Source of the DNA: Caulobacter sp. X
Lineage (GTDB): Bacteria; Pseudomonadota; Alphaproteobacteria; Caulobacterales; Caulobacteraceae
Length of the DNA: 64,000 bases
Reading direction: 5' to 3'
Assembly: GCF_002742635.1 (NCBI RefSeq)
Contig: NZ_PEGF01000001.1
Location: 62,001 to 126,000 of the forward strand
Shown here: positions 61,774-64,000 of the stretch, piece after piece
How the letters are laid out: every line of letters begins with the position of its first letter
Position numbering within the stretch: the stretch's first letter is position 1
The notes under the pieces: model-generated
Database searches by the model: none
What the model saw: the letters and a program-made list of their open reading frames with translations, nothing else
Told to the model about the DNA's origin: nothing
Made by a program: the position numbers and the translations under genes

Positions 61774-62915
61774 CAGCGATCCTTTTCGTAGTCGGCCAGG
61801 GCCTGATCGACGAGCGCCAGGCTCTCGCCTACGTCGGCTCCGACCTGGGCCGCGACGAGGTTGGCGGCCATGCGGGCCGTGTCGACCTCAAGGCCCTCGA
61901 TGACGGCGAGCATCGCCGCCAGCGCGCCATGTGTCAGTTGGAAGAGCTCGGCCAGCACCGGCGCTTCGGCCTGCCACCCGCCGAGGCCGCGCTCGTGCTG
62001 CTGGGGCAAGGCCGAGACTATGGTCGCGGCCAAGTGGGGCGCGCGGATGGCCGCCGACAGGGCCACTTGGCAACCGGTTGGATTGCGCTTGTGGGCCATG
62101 GCCGAGGAGCCGCCCCGTCCGGGTTGGCGCGGCTCGAACGCTTCGGCGACCTCGACTTGCGCTAGCAGGGCGATGTCGCTGGCGATCTTGCCGACCGCGC
62201 CCGTCAGGATCGCCAGGGCCGAGCCGAGACCGGCCAGACTTTGCCGCTCGGCGTGCCAGGGGAGGGCGGCCTGGAGGCCCAAGCGCTGCGCCAGGCGCTC
62301 GGCAAGAGCCGCCCCCTGTCCATCGAGCCCCGCGCGCGATCCGGCGGCGCCGCCGAACTGCAGGCGGATGGCGGCGGTCTCGCGCTCGAACCGGTCGAGC
62401 GCTCCGGCCACGCCCGACAACCAGGTCGAGACCTTCAGGCCAAAGGTGATGGGCAGGGCGGCCTGCAGCAGCGTCCGGCCCAGCATCGGCGTCGATCTGT
62501 GTGTGCGAGCCAGGGTCGCGAGAGCGTCGGCGAGCCGTCGGGCGTCGCGCTGGATCAGCGCCGCCCCATCGCGGGCCTGTAGCATCAGGGCTGTGTCGGC
62601 AAGATCCTGACTGGTCGCGCCCTTGTGGACATGCGCCGCCGCCTTGGGCGTCACCCGCGCTCGCAGGCGCTCAACCAGCGGAATGGCCAGCGTCCCAGCA
62701 TGAGCTGCGGCGTCCGCCAGCTCCTGGATGTCGAACGGCTCCGCGCAGGCCTCGGCGATCGCCTTGGCGTCGCCTTGCGGGATCATGCCAAGCTCGCCCT
62801 GGGCCAAGGCGAGTTGCGCCTCGAACGCCAGAGCGGCCTTCAAAAGTGCCTCGTCGCCGAACACGGCCAGCATTTCCGGCGTCGAGGCCGGTCGGTCGCG
62901 CAGCAGGGAAGGCAA
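61773..62915 (-). CDS. pcaB: 3-carboxy-cis,cis-muconate cycloisomerase
   Basis: About 380 residues of the fumarase/aspartase superfamily. The signature loop is GSSAMAHKRNP, with HKGATSQDLADTALM in the middle. It converts 3-carboxymuconate to 4-carboxymuconolactone. No ATG precedes the conserved region; TTG 62915, with CGGAG 10 nt upstream, gives LPSLLRDRPAST, which fits the family. The frame is open to 63077, but that part overlaps pcaG. ATG 62873 would cut into the conserved start. Confidence 0.9.
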   Translation of the reverse strand: MPSLLRDRPASTPEMLAVFGDEALLKAALAFEAQLALAQGELGMIPQGDAKAIAEACAEPFDIQELADAAAHAGTLAIPLVERLRARVTPKAAAHVHKGATSQDLADTALMLQARDGAALIQRDARRLADALATLARTHRSTPMLGRTLLQAALPITFGLKVSTWLSGVAGALDRFERETAAIRLQFGGAAGSRAGLDGQGAALAERLAQRLGLQAALPWHAERQSLAGLGSALAILTGAVGKIASDIALLAQVEVAEAFEPRQPGRGGSSAMAHKRNPTGCQVALSAAIRAPHLAATIVSALPQQHERGLGGWQAEAPVLAELFQLTHGALAAMLAVIEGLEVDTARMAANLVAAQVGADVGESLALVDQALADYEKDR

Positions 62916-62937
62916 GGGCGGGCGACTCCGTTCAGCG

Positions 62938-63600
62938 TCAGATGTCGAAGAAGACCGTTTCGCCTTCGCCTTGCAAGATGATGTCGAAGCGCCAGACGGC
63001 GGCGCCGTCTTCTTCGCCGATCCGCCGGGCGACCAGCGTGTCGCGGCGCTCAGCCGGCACGAGGGCGAGGATCTCATCGCCGGCGTTGGCGGCGTCGCCC
63101 TCGAAATAGGCCCGCGTGACCAGGCGTTTCAGCAGGCCGCGACCAAAGACGCCCACGGCGATGTGCGGCGCATGGCCGTCGCCGATCGAGCCTGGCCGGA
63201 CGGTCCGGAAGCGGTAGACGCCGTCTTCGCTTGTCGAGGAGCGGCCAAAGCCGATGAAATCCGTATTGCCCTGCGCATAGCGGCCGGTCGCATCGGCCTG
63301 CCAGATCTCGACCATGGCGTCGGGAATGACCTGGCCGTCAGCGTCGATCACCGCGCCTTCCAGCACGATCGTCTCGCCCGCGATCTCGCCCTTTGGGCTG
63401 GGGGAGGCCAGCACGTAGTGTTCGGGCGGCATCAGCTCGGGGCGCGCTCCGATCTCGCTGGTCCCCACCAGGTCGGCGCCGCCCTTCCACGGCAGGCCGT
63501 AGTGGAAGAAGGGGCCGACCGTCTGCCAAGGCGTCTGGCCGAAGATCGCCGGATCCTGGTTGTCCTGGCGCGGGGCGGGGCGGGCTTGTTCGGGGGTCAT
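62938..63600 (-). CDS. pcaG: Protocatechuate 3,4-dioxygenase alpha subunit
   Basis: A 220-residue intradiol dioxygenase subunit. TPWQTVGPFFHYGLPW and the GEIAGETIVLEGAVIDADGQVIPDAMVEIWQAD region are typical of PcaG. The alpha subunit lacks the iron ligands and shapes the active site with PcaH. The start is ATG 63600, overlapping the pcaH stop as ATGA. The longer frame to 63972 lies inside pcaH. Confidence 0.94.
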   Translation of the reverse strand: MTPEQARPAPRQDNQDPAIFGQTPWQTVGPFFHYGLPWKGGADLVGTSEIGARPELMPPEHYVLASPSPKGEIAGETIVLEGAVIDADGQVIPDAMVEIWQADATGRYAQGNTDFIGFGRSSTSEDGVYRFRTVRPGSIGDGHAPHIAVGVFGRGLLKRLVTRAYFEGDAANAGDEILALVPAERRDTLVARRIGEEDGAAVWRFDIILQGEGETVFFDI

Positions 63601-64000
63601 TGGCCGTTCTCGAAAGGCGTGGCGTCGCGGCCGCGCAGGACGATGTCGAAGACGTAGCCCAGGGCCCAGTTGGGCTCGGTCGTCTCGAGGTCGAAACGCG
63701 AGACCATCCGCTGGCGGTAGGGCATGGGGACGGCGTTGGCGATCGGGTCGATCTCGATCAGCGGGTCGTCCGGGAAGTACATCTGGGTGACCAGCCGGGT
63801 GGCGAAGGCCGGGCCCAGCAGCGACAGGTGGATATGCGACGGGCGCCAGGCGTTCTTGTGGTTTCGCCAGGGATAGGCGCCAGGGCGAACCGAGATGAAC
63901 CGATAGCGGCCCTCGGCGTCGGTGATCACCCGCCCGGCGCCGGTGAAGTTCGGGTCCAGCGGCGCGTCCCACTGGTCCTTCTTATGGATGTAGCGGCCGG
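63597..64000 (-). CDS. pcaH: Protocatechuate 3,4-dioxygenase beta subunit (partial)
   Basis: The C-terminal 133 residues of PcaH; the N terminus is cut by the window edge. The non-heme Fe(III) ligands are visible: one Tyr in GRYIHKKD, the second Tyr in GAYPWRNHKNAWRPSHIHLS, and the two His in HIH. It cleaves the protocatechuate ring between its hydroxyls to 3-carboxymuconate. First visible gene of the pcaHGBL operon; its promoter and any regulator lie outside the window. Confidence 0.95.
   Translation of the reverse strand, partial: GRYIHKKDQWDAPLDPNFTGAGRVITDAEGRYRFISVRPGAYPWRNHKNAWRPSHIHLSLLGPAFATRLVTQMYFPDDPLIEIDPIANAVPMPYRQRMVSRFDLETTEPNWALGYVFDIVLRGRDATPFENGQ

Noticed and set aside
1..64000. 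CRISPR arrays, tRNA or rRNA genes, insertion sequences
   Set aside because: I saw no regularly spaced repeats, cloverleaf-like segments, rRNA stretches or transposase genes with terminal repeats on reading through. A covariance-model or IS search could still find small ones.

Overview
The window is high-GC, gene-dense bacterial chromosome. Five or more TonB-dependent receptors (TBDRs) sit at the heads of substrate-specific operons. Together with a cyoABCD/SURF1/RegBA block and a pcaHGBL operon, this suggests an oligotrophic alphaproteobacterium of the Caulobacter type. That placement is inferred from gene content only; no rRNA or tRNA is present.

Layout. (1) 1-8502: the 3' tip of an unknown coiled-coil gene, an MHS-type transporter, then cytochrome bo3 ubiquinol oxidase cyoABCD, a SURF1 protein and a RegB/RegA-like redox two-component system, all tightly coupled. 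(2) 8814-17068: a TBDR, an MFS permease and a partial Rut-like set (RutA-like monooxygenase, RutB-like amidohydrolase, RutF-like flavin reductase) with an M20 peptidase and a TauD-type dioxygenase; the substrate is unknown. (3) 17155-23698: divergent operons, tauD-SDR-VOC on minus and Rieske oxygenase, LigB-type dioxygenase, acetamidase and AraC regulator on plus, around a 22-bp inverted repeat with a possible LysR relic. (4) 23833-34413: the clearest metabolic system, a sulfoquinovose monooxygenase (sulfo-SMO-type) pathway. It holds a LacI regulator, a YeiH-type exporter, an aldo/keto reductase (SmoB-like), an LLM monooxygenase (SmoC-like), an FMN reductase (SmoA-like), a TBDR, a GH31 sulfoquinovosidase with all expected sulfonate-binding residues, and an MFS permease. 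(5) 34937-42340: a large TBDR, a secreted zinc metalloprotease and a secreted amidohydrolase, probably for peptides. (6) 42630-60564: a tandem winged-helix regulator, two TBDRs, two MFS permeases, two MarR regulators, a CapA-like protein, a CocE-like hydrolase, a CaiB-type CoA transferase, a fused two-domain 2-hydroxyacyl-CoA-dehydratase-like protein and a secreted alpha/beta hydrolase. Its promoters share a 21-bp palindrome (7-7-7) seen at five places. (7) 60592-64000: pcaL, pcaB, pcaG and partial pcaH, the protocatechuate branch of the beta-ketoadipate pathway.

Working together: the TBDRs and MFS permeases carry scarce organic molecules across the two membranes, and flavin- and iron-dependent oxygenases open or desulfonate them. 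CoA-linked enzymes and the pca genes feed the products to central metabolism, and the bo3 oxidase with RegBA handles the electrons. The two most notable systems are the sulfoquinovose cluster with TBDR/MFS uptake in place of an ABC importer, and the operator-linked CoA-transferase / fused dehydratase locus, whose function I cannot assign.
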